Origin: Saccopteryx bilineata
Taxonomy: Eukaryota > Chordata > Mammalia > Chiroptera > Emballonuridae
Reading direction: 5' to 3'
Length of the DNA stretch: 64,000 bases
Assembly: GCF_036850765.1 (NCBI RefSeq)
Contig: NC_089494.1
Coordinates: forward strand, 54,391,809-54,455,808
Part shown: piece by piece, positions 1 through 9,453 of the stretch
Numbering within the stretch: position 1 is the first letter of the stretch
Layout: each line of letters opens with the position of its first letter
The notes under the pieces: generated by a model
What the model saw: the letters and a program-made list of their open reading frames with translations, nothing else
Database searches by the model: none
Told to the model about the DNA's origin: nothing
Program-made: the position numbers and the translations under genes

Positions 1-91
1 GGGTGTTTCTTCTGTGTGCCCTGGCCGGGAATCAAACCCAGGACTTCCACACGCCAGGCCAACATTCTACCACTGAGCCAACCGGCCAGGG
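1..91 (-). mobile_element. Long tRNA-SINE (family A), cut by window edge
   Basis: Reverse complement of the head of the ~380-bp SINE: its CCCTGGCCGGTTGGCTCAG start is at 91 and the degraded B-box region at about 30-45. The rest lies outside the window. Confidence 0.9.
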
Positions 92-372
92 TGATGTTTC
101 CAGCTACTTTTAAAATAAAGATTCCTGTTTCTAAAGATGGTCAGTTTCAAGCTCCCTATCTCAGGAATGGGTATTACTGTTTAGATTGCCTGGTGCATAA
201 AAGATGGACCCTTTGAAACCCAAGGCTACCTACATTTCTTGGAATGATGCTGATGTGTGCAATAAAGAATTGCACCTAATTGCACCAGAAATCTCCACCC
301 AAATTGGAGAAATATATCCATCCATTTCACGGTTATTGAGCTTTTACTATGTATTCATCAAAACTGGTGAGG

Positions 373-756
373 GCCTGACCAGGCAGTGGCGCAGTGGATA
401 GAGTATTGGACTCGGATGCAGAGGACCCAGGTTTGAGACCCCGAGGTCGCCAATTTGAGCGCGGGCTCATCTGGTTTGAGCAAGGCTCACCAGCTTGGAC
501 CCAAGGTCGCTGGCTCAAGCAAGGGGTTACTTGTTCTGCTGAAGGCCCAGTCAAGGCACATATGAGAAAGCAATCAATGAACAACTAAGGTGTCGCAACG
601 AAAAACTGATGATTGATGCTTCTCATCTCTCTCCGTTCCAGTCTGTCTGTCCCTGTCTATCCCTCTGACTCTCTGTCTCTATGTAAAAGAAAAAAAAAAT
701 GCTTAGAACTGAAAAAACTCAAGCTGCAGAAGTAAAAATAAATTATTTAGAAAAAA
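373..756 (+). mobile_element. Family B SINE with extra 3' sequence inside its TSD
   Basis: A tRNA-related SINE starting GCCTGACCAGGCAGTGGCGC and ending in a CT-rich tail and an A-run at 691-699. About 50 nt of unrelated sequence and a second A-run (751-760) follow before the target-site duplication. The duplication AAAACTGGTGAGG occurs at 360-372 and 757-769, so the extra 50 nt moved with the SINE. Confidence 0.88.
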
Positions 757-814
757 AAAACTGGTGAGGACTGACTTAACTACTCTTTCAGGAAACCATC
801 TCTCATTATCCAAA

Positions 815-1012
815 CAATTTCTCTCTCCCAACCCCCACGGAGTATGTCTCTATCATCACATTTATGACATTTTCTCATAATTATCTGTTCACCTGTCTCT
901 CCTGTCATCTCAACTGAGTTGAGGGCTTCAGCCATGTCTTATTCAACTTTCCATTCCCAGTACTTAGCATAAGTTATTGACAAAATTTACTTAACTGGTG
1001 AATAAAGAACCT
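815..1012 (+). mobile_element. L2 3' end (old)
   Basis: Resembles the L2 terminus: a GAGGGCTTCAGCCATGTCTT segment, then '..CATTCCCAGTACTTAGCA' and an AATAAAGAA-like end. Strongly diverged. Confidence 0.5.
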
Positions 1013-1169
1013 AGTTAAAAGATGTTTAAGAAGATGGAAAGCATACTTTCTTTATATTAATAGTTTTTAAATGAAGGAGATTGTGTGGGAGGTCTCATGT
1101 CAGAATCAACTGTGGAATTTTTTCTAAACTTTCTTGGGTATAAGTAAGTGTATTGTTTTGGGTTAATTT

Positions 1170-1542
1170 TTTTTTTTTTTTTTTTGTATTTTTCTGAAGC
1201 CAGAAGCAGGGAGGCAGTCAGACTCCCACATGCGCCTGACCGAGATCTACCCAGCAAGTCCACCAGGGGGCGATGCTCTGCCCATCCGGGGTGTCGCTCT
1301 GTTGCGACCAGAGCCACTCTAGCACCTGAGGTAGAGACCACAGAGCCATCCTCAGCGCCTGGGTCATCTTTGCTCCAATGGAGCCTCAGCTGCGGGAGGG
1401 GAAGAGAGAGACAGAGAGGAAGGAGAGGGGGAGGGGTGGAGAAGCAGATGGGCACTTCTCCTGTGTGCCCTGGCCAGGAATTGAACCCGGAACTCCTGCA
1501 TGCCAGGCCGATGCTCTACCACTGAGCAAACTGGCCAGGGCC
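1170..1542 (-). mobile_element. Long tRNA-SINE (family A)
   Basis: Nearly complete copy on the minus strand: a poly(T) (tail) on the left and the CCCTGGCCAG-type head at about 1540. It is flanked by a 17-bp TSD, TTGTTTTGGGTTAATTT, at 1153-1169 and 1543-1559. It lacks the internal duplication found in some copies. Confidence 0.95.
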
Positions 1543-1649
1543 TTGTTTTGGGTTAATTTAAAAATAAAGTATGTCCCGGGGTATGGGGGGAGGAACTTTT
1601 TTTTTTTTTCATTTCTCTCATTTAATAATTACCACATCCTGCTGAATCT

Positions 1650-2210
1650 GTCTTTTAAATAATTGTAGAATTTCTGTTTTTCTCCACTCCTACTGCCACT
1701 GTCTTGACCCATTCCCTCCAAAGCATCCATTACTCTGCAATCAGCAGTATCTGTCTAAAACACAAGTTCAATCTTGTCACTCCCCAGGTTTTAATCACCA
1801 TTGGACAAATTCATAACCTTAGGGTTTAGGAAATTGTACCAAAAAATAATCCTTGCTTACCTCTCCTACCTACCATCCACTTCACCCTCCCCAGTCCAAC
1901 CGTATGCATTTTTCTTTCAGTTTAAAGACGCCATGCTCTCAGAGACCACAGGCTCTTCACGCTTACTGTTTGCTCTGCTTGGTCTTTCCCAAAACTCTTC
2001 CTCTGACTGACTCCCGAGTTTTACTTCGATCCCCACTTGAACATCATTTCCTCAGAAAGACATTACCATGTTATCCTAACTCAATTAAATCTTCTAACCA
2101 TACTTTTCTATAGTAATCTAAAGACACTGTCCACCCTCTGGGGCAAGGATTGTGTTTTGTTTGTCTAGGTCCCAGCCCTTCATCATCCCTCAGTAAGTGA
2201 CTGAATGAAT
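1650..2210 (+). mobile_element. L2 fragment, 3' region
   Basis: Recognised from diverged L2 phrases: 'CTTGTCACTCCCCAGGTTTT', 'TTGCTCTGCTTGGTCTTTCC', the late 'CTGGGGCAAGGATTGTGT' segment and the terminal 'GACTGAATGAATA'. Ancient and non-functional. Confidence 0.7.
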
Positions 2211-2916
2211 ATCTGACCCATATGTACAATGGGTTGCCATATCTGACACCAGAACTATTGTCATGGGGAGATATTGTTTTAGTTATTAGGAATATTACTC
2301 TGTAATTAGGTAAACTAAGGCAAAAAAAAATGCATTTAGAAAACCTCATCTCTTAAATTAGGTGGAAGCCATTCTTTTAAATGGAGTTTAGGAAATTGCT
2401 GGAAAACAAGGAATTTCATTCTCTTTACCTTACAGTTTATTAATGAGGCTCTCTATCTTGATTTTCTGCATAATTACCATAACAACCTCTATTCAGAGAT
2501 GATTTTTCAAAGTGACCAGTTTCTATCAACTCAGCTCCATAAGCTATAATTTAAAGGGTAGTAAAAATGAAAATGAAAAGTTACCAAGAACATATTTGAA
2601 GTTTCAACAGTGAGAGATTTGCCTTTTAATTCCTGCAAATCATGCAGAAGTGAGAGCGAGGTAATCATTAGTTTAATGATGCAATGCTAATTGACTTAAC
2701 CTTTCCCACATAGGTTATGTAATACAAGCCAGGAAACTGGCTAAGGTAATATAATTTCCAGAAAGAAATCTGAAGGGGAATAATGATGACTAATTTGTGA
2801 TGGGCCATTGTTCTCTCCAGGAAGAAAAAGAGAGTAACATGCAGGTATCTTAAAGATCTAGTAACTATACTATACTTGTCTAGAAAAGTAAAAGTCTTAT
2901 CCATTCATGTTCTCTA
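2211..2916. other. Unassigned intronic sequence
   Basis: AT-rich DNA in ITGA4 intron 2 with no gene, exon or repeat that I recognise. Confidence 0.5.
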
Positions 2917-3240
2917 CAGCAGTGCTGTCAAATAGAAATATAAGACAAGCCACATATAAAATATTTAATTTTATAATAGCAACATTAAAAAAGTTTAAAA
3001 AAGTGAAATTAATTTTAATAATATATTTTATTTAACCTAATACATAAAAAATATTATTTAAATATGTAATCACTATTAATTTCTAAAATCAGCATCTTAA
3101 AAAATTAGGAATATTGTTGTTTTTCTACTGTTTCCAAAACTCAGTATGTAATTTACAGTGCAGCACCTCTCAGGGTAAACCAAGTTTCATGTGCTCAGTA
3201 GCCACAAGTTGTCTTGCTGTGAGTAGTGTAACTATGTAAC
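2917..3240 (+). mobile_element. Old hAT-Charlie DNA transposon relic (MER33-like)
   Basis: Begins CAGTGCTGTCAAATAGAAAT and ends near 'GTGCTCAGTAGCCACAAG', as in a common non-autonomous hAT-Charlie family of mammals. The centre is AT-rich. The family name is from memory and tentative. Confidence 0.6.
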
Positions 3241-3332
3241 TTTAGAATCTATTGCCCAAATAAGTGTGTAGGGGGGGGAGGGTATTTCATACTAATAGTG
3301 GCAACTCCAAAGTAAGTCTGAAATGTCTTTTG

Positions 3333-3425
3333 AATTAAAGACAATTTTAGACAATTGTCTAAAGACAATTAAAGACAATTAAAAAAAATTGGTCTTTAAA
3401 GACCAATTAAAGACAATTTTAAAGT
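3333..3425. repeat. AAAGACAATT minisatellite with two palindromes
   Basis: A 10-12-bp unit AAAGACAATT(T/A) recurs about five times. Two perfect palindromes occur: TTAGACAATTGTCTAA at 3347-3362 and ATTGGTCTTTAAAGACCAAT at 3388-3407. Confidence 0.85.
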
Positions 3426-3689
3426 AAAATTTTATAATCATTTATATATTTTATTATATTTTAATTCTTTGAATATTGGTCATCCATGAGTGGACTATGA
3501 TTAAGTATAGTAATGGAGTAATTATTTGTGATGCGTATTTTAACAAACATCTGCTATCAAAGTTTCTTTTTAAAAAGCCTCGGCAAGGATGCAGGCTGTG
3601 AGTGGAAAAGCTACTGGATATGTAGCAATTACTAGGACAACAGTGTGTGTTTATACCTATTGCCTTGAAAAACCCTCATGAAGAATAGA

Positions 3690-4050
3690 AAAAGAAAAAA
3701 TCATATGATCTCACTTATATGTGGAATCTAATGAACAAAGTGAATTGAGGAAGGGAATAGAGGCAGAGGTGGGGTCACAGGGACCAGAGGGACAGCTGTC
3801 AGAGGGAAGGAGGGTGAGGGGATGGTATCAGAGAAGGTGAAGGGATTAGTGAAATTATATATACATAACACAGAGATACAGATAACAGGACAGCAATTCC
3901 CAGAGGAAAGGGGGAGGGGAGTTAAGGGGAGGGGGACAAATGGGGTGTAATGGGGGACATGGAGGAGGGGGTGAGTATGTTATATTAAGTGGGACATTTG
4001 AATCCAGGTTAACACAATAAATTAAAATTAATAAAAATTAAAAAAAAATA
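3690..4050 (+). mobile_element. L1 3' UTR fragment, 5'-truncated
   Basis: Matches the end of a bat-type L1 in sense orientation: 'CACTTATATGTGGAATCTAA', 'GACAGCTGTCAGAGGGAAGG', a G-rich stretch and a terminal A-rich tail at about 4030-4048. It is the same 3' UTR subfamily as the antisense copy at 23361 (shared 'TTAAGTGGGACA' segment). No coding sequence remains. Confidence 0.85.
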
Positions 4051-4054
4051 CTAC

Positions 4055-4505
4055 ATAGTCCACAAACCTGAGATTCCTTCAACTCCTTTGGTTACCAATT
4101 TATTGTTTTCAGTGTTTCCTTTCTGAACTTTGTCTTCAATCTCTTATTTTACAGCTATAAGTTATATCTGAGTTTGTTTTGAGTAGAGATATACAATTTT
4201 TTTTTTTTTTTTTTAGAGTAAGAAAATTTAAAGAAAAAAAAATCTGGTGAATTCAACATGACTATATGTGTTTTAGGAAGTAGAGTATATGGATTTGGTT
4301 ATAAGTATGATTGAATTCTTTAGGTATTTCATGAGCCATAGACTTATCAAGCACATTATTTAAAATAAAATATTTTTAGTCAAATTTTACATTCTAATAT
4401 AATCACATATTTTTAAAAAATGAGTTTTAATGAGGAAAATTATTCTTTGAATTTGGATAGGTAGTAATTTTTCTCTTTTAACTGTGTTTTGTTTTGAGGA
4501 ATAAT
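4055..4505. other. Unassigned AT-rich sequence
   Basis: Contains a poly(T) run at about 4198-4214; nothing else recognised. Confidence 0.4.
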
Positions 4506-4519
4506 TTTTTAATTTAAAA

Positions 4520-4668
4520 AATCATTGAATTTATTGGGGTGATAATAGTTAATAGAATATAGGTCTCAGAGGTACACTTCTATAATATATCATCTGTATA
4601 TTGTATTGTGTGTTCACTACCCCAAGTCTCCTTCCATCACCATTTAGCTCTCTTTTACCCTAGAGAAA
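4520..4668 (-). mobile_element. L1 3' end, short antisense fragment
   Basis: Starts 'TTATTGGGGTGATAATAG', followed by the 'ATCATCTGTATATTGTATTG' and 'TCTCCTTCCATCACCATTTA' segments typical of the bat L1 3' terminus read in reverse. Confidence 0.8.
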
Positions 4669-4734
4669 GTAAAGAGAAGATACACTATTTCTTTATAAAA
4701 GGAAGAGAAGATATATCATTCAAAACATTGCATG

Positions 4735-5107
4735 GGCCCTGGTCGGTTGGCTCAGAGGTAGAGTGTCGACCCAGTGTGTGGAAGTCCTGGGTTCGATTCT
4801 CAGCCAGGGCACACAGGAGAAGCACCCATATACTTCTCCACCATTCCCCTTCTTCTTTCTCTCTATCTTTCTTCCCCTCCCGCAGCCAAGGCTCTATGGG
4901 AGCAAACTTGGCCCCGGCACTGAGGATGGCTCCATGGCCTTCACTTCAGGCACTAGAATGGCTCCAGCAGCAGGGGAGCAATGCCCCAGATGGGCAAAGC
5001 ATCGCTTCCTGGTGGATATGCCAGGTGGATCCTGGTCGGGGCACATGCAGGAGTCTGTCTGCCTCCTCTGCACTTCTCACTTCAAAAAAATAAAAAATAA
5101 AACAAAA
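4735..5107 (+). mobile_element. Long tRNA-SINE (family A)
   Basis: Full-length copy with an A-box-like TTGGCTCAGAGGTAGAG, a B-box GGGTTCGATTC and an A-rich tail. TSD AAAACATTGCATG at 4722-4734 and AAAACATTGTATG at 5108-5120 (one mismatch). Confidence 0.94.
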
Positions 5108-5132
5108 AAAACATTGTATGAAAAATAACTTC

Positions 5133-5316
5133 AGCCCTAGCCGGACAGCTCAGTTGGTTAGAGCATTACCCCAATATGACAAGATTGCCGCTTCCTTGGT
5201 CAAGGCACATTCAAAAATCAACCAATGAATGTATAAATGGGTGAACAACAAATCAATGTTTCTTTCTCTCTTTCTCCCTTCCTCTCTCTTTCTAAAATCA
5301 ATAAATAAAAATTAAA
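5133..5316 (+). mobile_element. Ves-like SINE
   Basis: Opens CCCTAGCCGGACAGCTCAGT, continues with a degraded B-box, then 'CAACCAATGAATGTATAAAT', a CT-rich region and an AATAAATAAA tail. It lies just after a family A SINE. Confidence 0.88.
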
Positions 5317-5319
5317 GCA

Positions 5320-6026
5320 AAGAAAACTAACCAATTATTTTGCAAATATTCAAAGTTATTGCTACAGCTGTTAGTGTTCCAACCAGTGACTGAATAGAAA
5401 TTTTGATTTCCTCTTTGCTTTTCATCTCAGTAAATACCTTTTTTATCCATCCCAAATATAAAATATCCCTTTTCATTTCTAATTACTTCTCTTATTCACC
5501 AATCAGGTTAATGACAAACTTTCACTTTGCTTTTATCATCCAATAAATCTTCACTTAATTCTTGTTTGCTATACATTTACTATGTGTTCATTTCTCTGAG
5601 GGTATTTCTCTAGCTGAGCCCTATATTCCTCAGGTTCCATAGGTTTTCTTCAATTCTGACAAGCATTACTATCTGAAATTTTATATAATGCTAGGACATT
5701 CCTCCAATTAAAATACAAATATCTAGAAATAGATTCAGTGCCCTTCCAGGCAGGAATTAGGTGCTAGATACCAGCAGTTATAATGTCATAGATCAGGAAA
5801 CTACCACAGGACAATAGAAACGAAAATTTCCCCTCTTCAGGCCTTGTCAGGTCCTTCCTACAAATCAAGGTTGCCGGCTCCCCTCCCTAATTCTTTATCC
5901 CACACTCCCTCCTGCAATGGAAATTACGTTTTTCAGAATTATTCCAAATGAAGAGGTCTATGAATGTGTTATGCTTTCCTAGTCTGCCTTTTGGGGTAGA
6001 AGAGGCTTATAGAGAGGCTGGGGTTT
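5320..6026. other. Unassigned intronic sequence
   Basis: No exon or repeat recognised. Confidence 0.4.
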
Positions 6027-6216
6027 CAGGGGTCCCCAAACTTTTTACACACAAGGGGCCAGTTCACTGTCCCTCAGATGGTTGGAGGGCCGCCACATAC
6101 AGTGCTCCTCTCACTGACCACCAATGAAAGAGGTGCCCCTTCTGGAAGTGCGGCGGGGGGGGGGGGGGGCGGATAAATGGCCTCAGGGGGCCATATGCGT
6201 AGTTTGGGGATGCCTG
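6027..6216 (-). mobile_element. Non-autonomous hAT element, internally deleted copy
   Basis: Terminal inverted repeats CAGGGGTCCCCAAACT and ..AGTTTGGGGATGCCTG. The interior matches both ends of the longer copy at 13703-14037 in reverse orientation, but lacks its AT-rich centre. A 15-base G run (6155-6169) lies inside. No clear 8-bp TSD was found. Confidence 0.85.
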
Positions 6217-6534
6217 CCAACTCCTTTTACAGATGCTCTCCGAGTTAAAAATAAAAATTCCATTATATACATACATACTTTATTTGAATTCATTCTAAAT
6301 GAAGGCAACCAGCTTTCCCAGTTTTAGAAAAAGCAAAGACTACCATAAAAAGAAGAAAAAAAGGTGAAAGGTGTAGTAACTAGCTTATCTCAAAAGTCTA
6401 TTAACAAAAATAAATATGAAAAAGGTACTCATTGTAACTTTTTATTCACCTTTTACAGATGAGTCATCAGCTCAGCAGACAATATACCACACTCTTCATT
6501 GAATTTTATTTGCATTGAAGATGCATACCTAAAG
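6217..6534. other. Unassigned intronic sequence
   Basis: Nothing recognised. Confidence 0.4.
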
Positions 6535-6762
6535 GCACAAGGCTTGGTCTTGGGACCCAAGCAGACCTGACTTTGACTGGGGGGGGAGGGGGGTCCCACT
6601 TTCCACTCACTAGCTGAATAACCTTTACTTGCAACCCTTTGAGTCACAGTATCTTCTTGTGTTAAGTAGAAACAATGTCAACTATGTATGACCTAGTAAT
6701 GCTCTGAGGGGGAAAAAAAAATAAGCAACATATACAGTAGTGCCTAACAGTGTTTGGAATGA
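6535..6762 (+). mobile_element. MIR-like SINE, old
   Basis: Contains the MIR phrases 'CACTCACTAGCTGAATAACC' (core) and 'CAGTAGTGCCTAACAGTG' (3' part). It is interrupted by a G-rich tract at 6579-6593. Confidence 0.6.
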
Positions 6763-7270
6763 GATAGATCTGAATTAATATTAGTTCCTCTTTCTTCTTC
6801 CCCTGCCCCCATCCCATGTGTTTTTGCAAAGCAAATTTTCTTTTCATTTTGAAACTTGAACTTTCTCCCCTCCCCCTTCAGAACACATTTCCCAAGTCAT
6901 CACAAATCTAAGACACATTAAGAAATGACTTCAAATGAGAGGTATCCATTCAACATAAGAGTTCTTAGAGAGAAAAGCTACTAATTATACGTTAAGCCTC
7001 AATTTAATTATACTAACCATTGGGATGCCAATTTTTACTGTGCTCTTCCTTTACTATATTATAGAGTAAGTATAGCTGTACCATTTTCTTTTTTAGAAAG
7101 CCCTTAGGCTGAATGACAGGATATGGGATCAATTCCAACTGCTATTCCTGATCTGCCCCTTAGCCTGTTCTCTTTAATAAGGCTAGGAGGTCAAAGATAG
7201 AAATAAAGTTCCGTAGCTTAGCTGTGTCCTGTCCTTAATATGCTGAGACGTTAAAATGTGTTTTATACAT

Positions 7271-7291
7271 GGGGGGGGGGGGGGAGGGGGG
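7271..7291 (+). repeat. Poly(G) tract G14-A-G6
   Basis: A run of 14 G, one A and 6 G on the plus strand, 302 bp beyond the exon 2 donor inside ITGA4 intron 2. Confidence 0.95.
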
Positions 7292-7539
7292 AAGAACAGA
7301 ATGTGTTGTAAGAAATGTTCCTCTACATAGTTTGTTTAGTCAGAGTTTTGTCTGAGTAGTGCAATCATTGCTAGGAGCAAAAGGAAGTAAAATACTGATC
7401 GAAAGAAGGGGACCACTTTTATGTAAAAAAGTGAAGATGGTGTGGAGTTAGGAATGAAAAACACTCTCTTTAAACTGGAAGTCACAGGCAACATTAGTTT
7501 TTCCAGGACTTACACTACCCTGGAGTCCTCAAGTTGGGC

Positions 7540-7553
7540 GGGGGGGGGGGGGG
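7540..7553 (+). repeat. Poly(G) tract G14
   Basis: Fourteen consecutive G on the plus strand, 40 bp from the ITGA4 exon 2 donor. It reads as poly(C) in the ITGA4 transcript. Confidence 0.95.
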
Positions 7554-7592
7554 TCACTCACTCTCTCACTCTGGGTCCCATATCCAACTCAC

Positions 7593-7714
7593 CCAGCTGG
7601 AGCTGTTCACAAGTCTGGTTTGGATTCTTTCCGATGCGGCATCTGTAAATCGCCCCGGGATTGACCACTGAAGTATTGGTGAGCCAGTTGGCTGTGGGAG
7701 CCCCCACTACGAGC
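7593..7714 (-). CDS. ITGA4: ITGA4 exon 2 (beta-propeller, blade 1)
   Basis: A 122-nt exon that completes Trp66 and encodes residues 67-106, with one base of codon 107 left over. It contains the FG-GAP signature LVVGAPTANW, the conserved NPGAIYRCRIGKN segment and TCEQLQL. Two N-glycosylation sequons are visible: N79-T-S, which matches the human N79 site, and N98-Q-T, where I recall human having Gly98. The acceptor reads ..CTCGCTGTAG before the exon and the donor is GTGAGT. Cys91 and Cys101 are both present and are expected to be disulfide-bonded by homology. The frame joins exactly to exon 1 (TG + G). Exon 3 is not found in the remaining 7.6 kb, so the gene is cut by the window edge. Confidence 0.96.
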
Positions 7715-8071
7715 CTACAGCGAGAAATGAGCACATGGGCTGGGCTCAGACGAGGGCTGTGCTGCCCACCTCACTCCTGGTCTCAGCACACATGCAGGTG
7801 GCAGCAGCACCCCTGCCCCTCCACCCACCTACCCCCACGCACCCAACCGGCCACCCTTAACTACCAGCTCCCGGGCCATGTGCCAGAACGCACCCTGGGC
7901 GCTGCCACCCCAAGATTAGTTAGTTTCCCGAACAGATCTCCAGCGAGCTAGCCATCGCCGCGTCCTCTTCAGTCTGCTGGGCGAGGAAAGTTTGAACCCG
8001 GCAGGGAATCCCGAGGCACTATTCATCCCGGCTCTGAGATGCCGAGAGCGCCGCGGTCCCACGCCACTCAC
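7715..8071 (-). other. ITGA4: ITGA4 intron 1 (357 bp)
   Basis: Short GT-AG intron between the two recognised exons. The donor GTGAGT is at 8071-8066 and the acceptor TAG ends at 7715. The sequence is GC-rich and continuous with the promoter CpG island at its 5' end, and no repeat was recognised in it. It splits a TGG codon in phase 2. Confidence 0.92.
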
Positions 8072-8720
8072 CATCGGTTCGGCCCGTGGCTGTGCAGTAC
8101 CACCGAGTAGCCGAAAAGGGTGTTAGGGGTGCCCCGATAAAGCAGCGCGCTCTCGGTGTCCACGTTGTAGGGTCTCCCGGTCGGGACCCCCAGGCACAGC
8201 AGCAGCATCACCGCCGCCGGGACGGCGGCCCTTCGGGGGCCCAGCCCTCGCCTCGCTTCTCCAGCCATGCGCTCTTGGAGGGGAACATTCAACACCAAAT
8301 GGCACTGTTCCGAAGTTGTGCAGGATGAGACGCCAGCCAAGGGGAACAGGGCCCCAAGCGGAGAGGTTCAGCGCATCCAGTGCCAGCAGGCAGGAGGAAA
8401 GGAGGGAGGGAGAAAAGGAGGGACCGTCAGAAAGAGGGAGGGGAAATTGGACCTCTGGCGGAGCAATAGGAGGCGCCTGGGATCGCCCGCCCGCAGGACC
8501 CCGCGCCGGGTTTCCGCAGCAGGGAGGTGCGGGCGCACTTGTGTTCCTGGGCGCGGACTGCTGGGTGGGGTCCCGGACGTGGTGCTGGGCGCAAGACTGG
8601 GTGCCTCAAGTCTCCCCCCTCACGAGCGGCTGTAGGGGGCGCTGGGGGACCTCTGCTGCTGGACGCAGGTCCGGTCGGACCTCCCCGTCCCCTCCAAGAG
8701 CGTGATGACTTTGGTGTTAG
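7950..8720 (-). promoter_or_regulatory. ITGA4: ITGA4 CpG-rich promoter, 5' UTR and first exon
   Basis: CpG dinucleotides and G+C are dense here and sparse on both sides, as in a CpG-island promoter. Upstream of the ATG lies a polypurine stretch on the plus strand (about 8392-8450) and scattered GC-rich motifs. On the ITGA4 strand a CGGAAC core (Ets-like) lies just upstream of the ATG, near 8310. No convincing TATA box was seen, which agrees with the TATA-less human ITGA4 promoter. The transcription start cannot be fixed from sequence alone, so the 5' UTR boundary is open. Confidence 0.75.
8072..8268 (-). CDS. ITGA4: ITGA4 exon 1, coding part (integrin alpha-4 N-terminus)
   Basis: Encodes the first 65 residues, plus two bases of codon 66, of integrin alpha-4 (CD49d). 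This is the alpha chain of the VLA-4 and alpha4beta7 leukocyte adhesion receptors for VCAM-1, MAdCAM-1 and fibronectin. The reading begins MAGEARRGLGPRR, has a hydrophobic core MLLLCLGVPTG, and reaches the mature start YNVDTESALLY at residue 34, the same spacing as human. The segment LFGYSVVLH begins the first FG-GAP beta-propeller repeat. The ATG at 8268-8266 is chosen by alignment to the remembered human protein; the reading frame stays open further upstream but without an ATG. The exon ends in ..CGATG followed by the donor GTGAGT, splitting a Trp codon (phase 2). It lies in CpG-rich DNA. Residues 8-20 differ most from human, as expected for a signal peptide. Recognition is strong; no other integrin alpha chain fits as well. 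Confidence 0.96.
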
Positions 8721-9171
8721 GGGGCTTTGCAGGCGTGCGGATGGAAGGGTTATGGGCTTCCCCTTTTAACCGCGGTTGGGGCCTGGATGGGAGCGATGTG
8801 GCCCCAACCTGACTCGTGCACAGCCTTCTATGAGCGCAGAGGCCCCACGGCCTGCCAGCTCCGCTGGGGCGTAAAGGCCAGCCACAAGCTGGACACTAGG
8901 ACTGCGGTGGGGAACCGTACAGAGTTTTAGTTGCCACTTAGGCACTACATCTGACTTTGGGGGTGTAAAAATAACCAGAGGATCACAAATTTAAAACAAA
9001 CAAAAGGAACGCCTGAAGGTGCCTTGAGATACTTTGGTCACAATGATGTTATTCATGACTCACACTTCCTCTTAAACCCTGGGCTGCCTGGGGGAGGAGG
9101 CAAATTTAACAGTCAGCCTCTCGGGCTGATTGGCACAAGGCTGTTAAGAGTTCTGCAGTGCAGTTGGGATA
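8721..9171. other. Unassigned upstream sequence of ITGA4
   Basis: GC content falls off away from the CpG island. A GGGATAAGAAAG (GATA-like) motif lies at about 9166. Nothing else was recognised. Confidence 0.4.
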
Positions 9172-9183
9172 AGAAAGCACTGT

Positions 9184-9357
9184 AAGCCCTAGCTGGGTAG
9201 CTTAGTTGGTTACAGCATCATCCTGACAAACCAAGGTTGCACATTCAATCCTCTGTCAGGGCACAAACAGGAATCTACCAATTAATGTATGGATAGGTGA
9301 AACAACAAATTGATATCTCCTTGCTCCACCCGCAAAAAAGCATTTTTTTTTTAAAAA
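9184..9357 (+). mobile_element. Ves-like SINE
   Basis: Opens CCCTAGCTGGGTAGCTTAGT; B-box-like 'CACATTCAATCC'; 'CCAATTAATGTATGGATAGG'; A-rich tail. Imperfect TSD around 'GAAAGCACTG' (ending 9182) and 'GGAAGCACTG' (ending 9369). Confidence 0.88.
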
Positions 9358-9453
9358 AAGGAAGCACTGGTGACTTGCCTCACTTTAATGCTCCCCTTGT
9401 CCATGCACCCACCCAGTTACCACCAGATATCCAGTGTCAAGAGACAGACACAG

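Larger units (their letters stand above)
1..7592 (-). other. ITGA4: ITGA4 intron 2, 5' part (runs off the window)
   Basis: Begins with the GTGAGT donor after exon 2 and continues past the window edge. It carries SINEs, an L1 end, L2, MIR and hAT relics, and several poly(G) tracts, each listed separately. I looked for the next conserved exon (it should encode SPNGEPCG...) and did not find it. Confidence 0.85.

Noticed and set aside
1..7592. Further ITGA4 exons
   Set aside because: No minus-strand open segment resembling the exon 3 or 4 protein was found; the open frames here fall in repeats or lack similarity.
8268..8340. 24-residue N-terminal extension of ITGA4
   Set aside because: The frame is open upstream but its first codon is TTG, not ATG. 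The human protein begins at the ATG at 8268.
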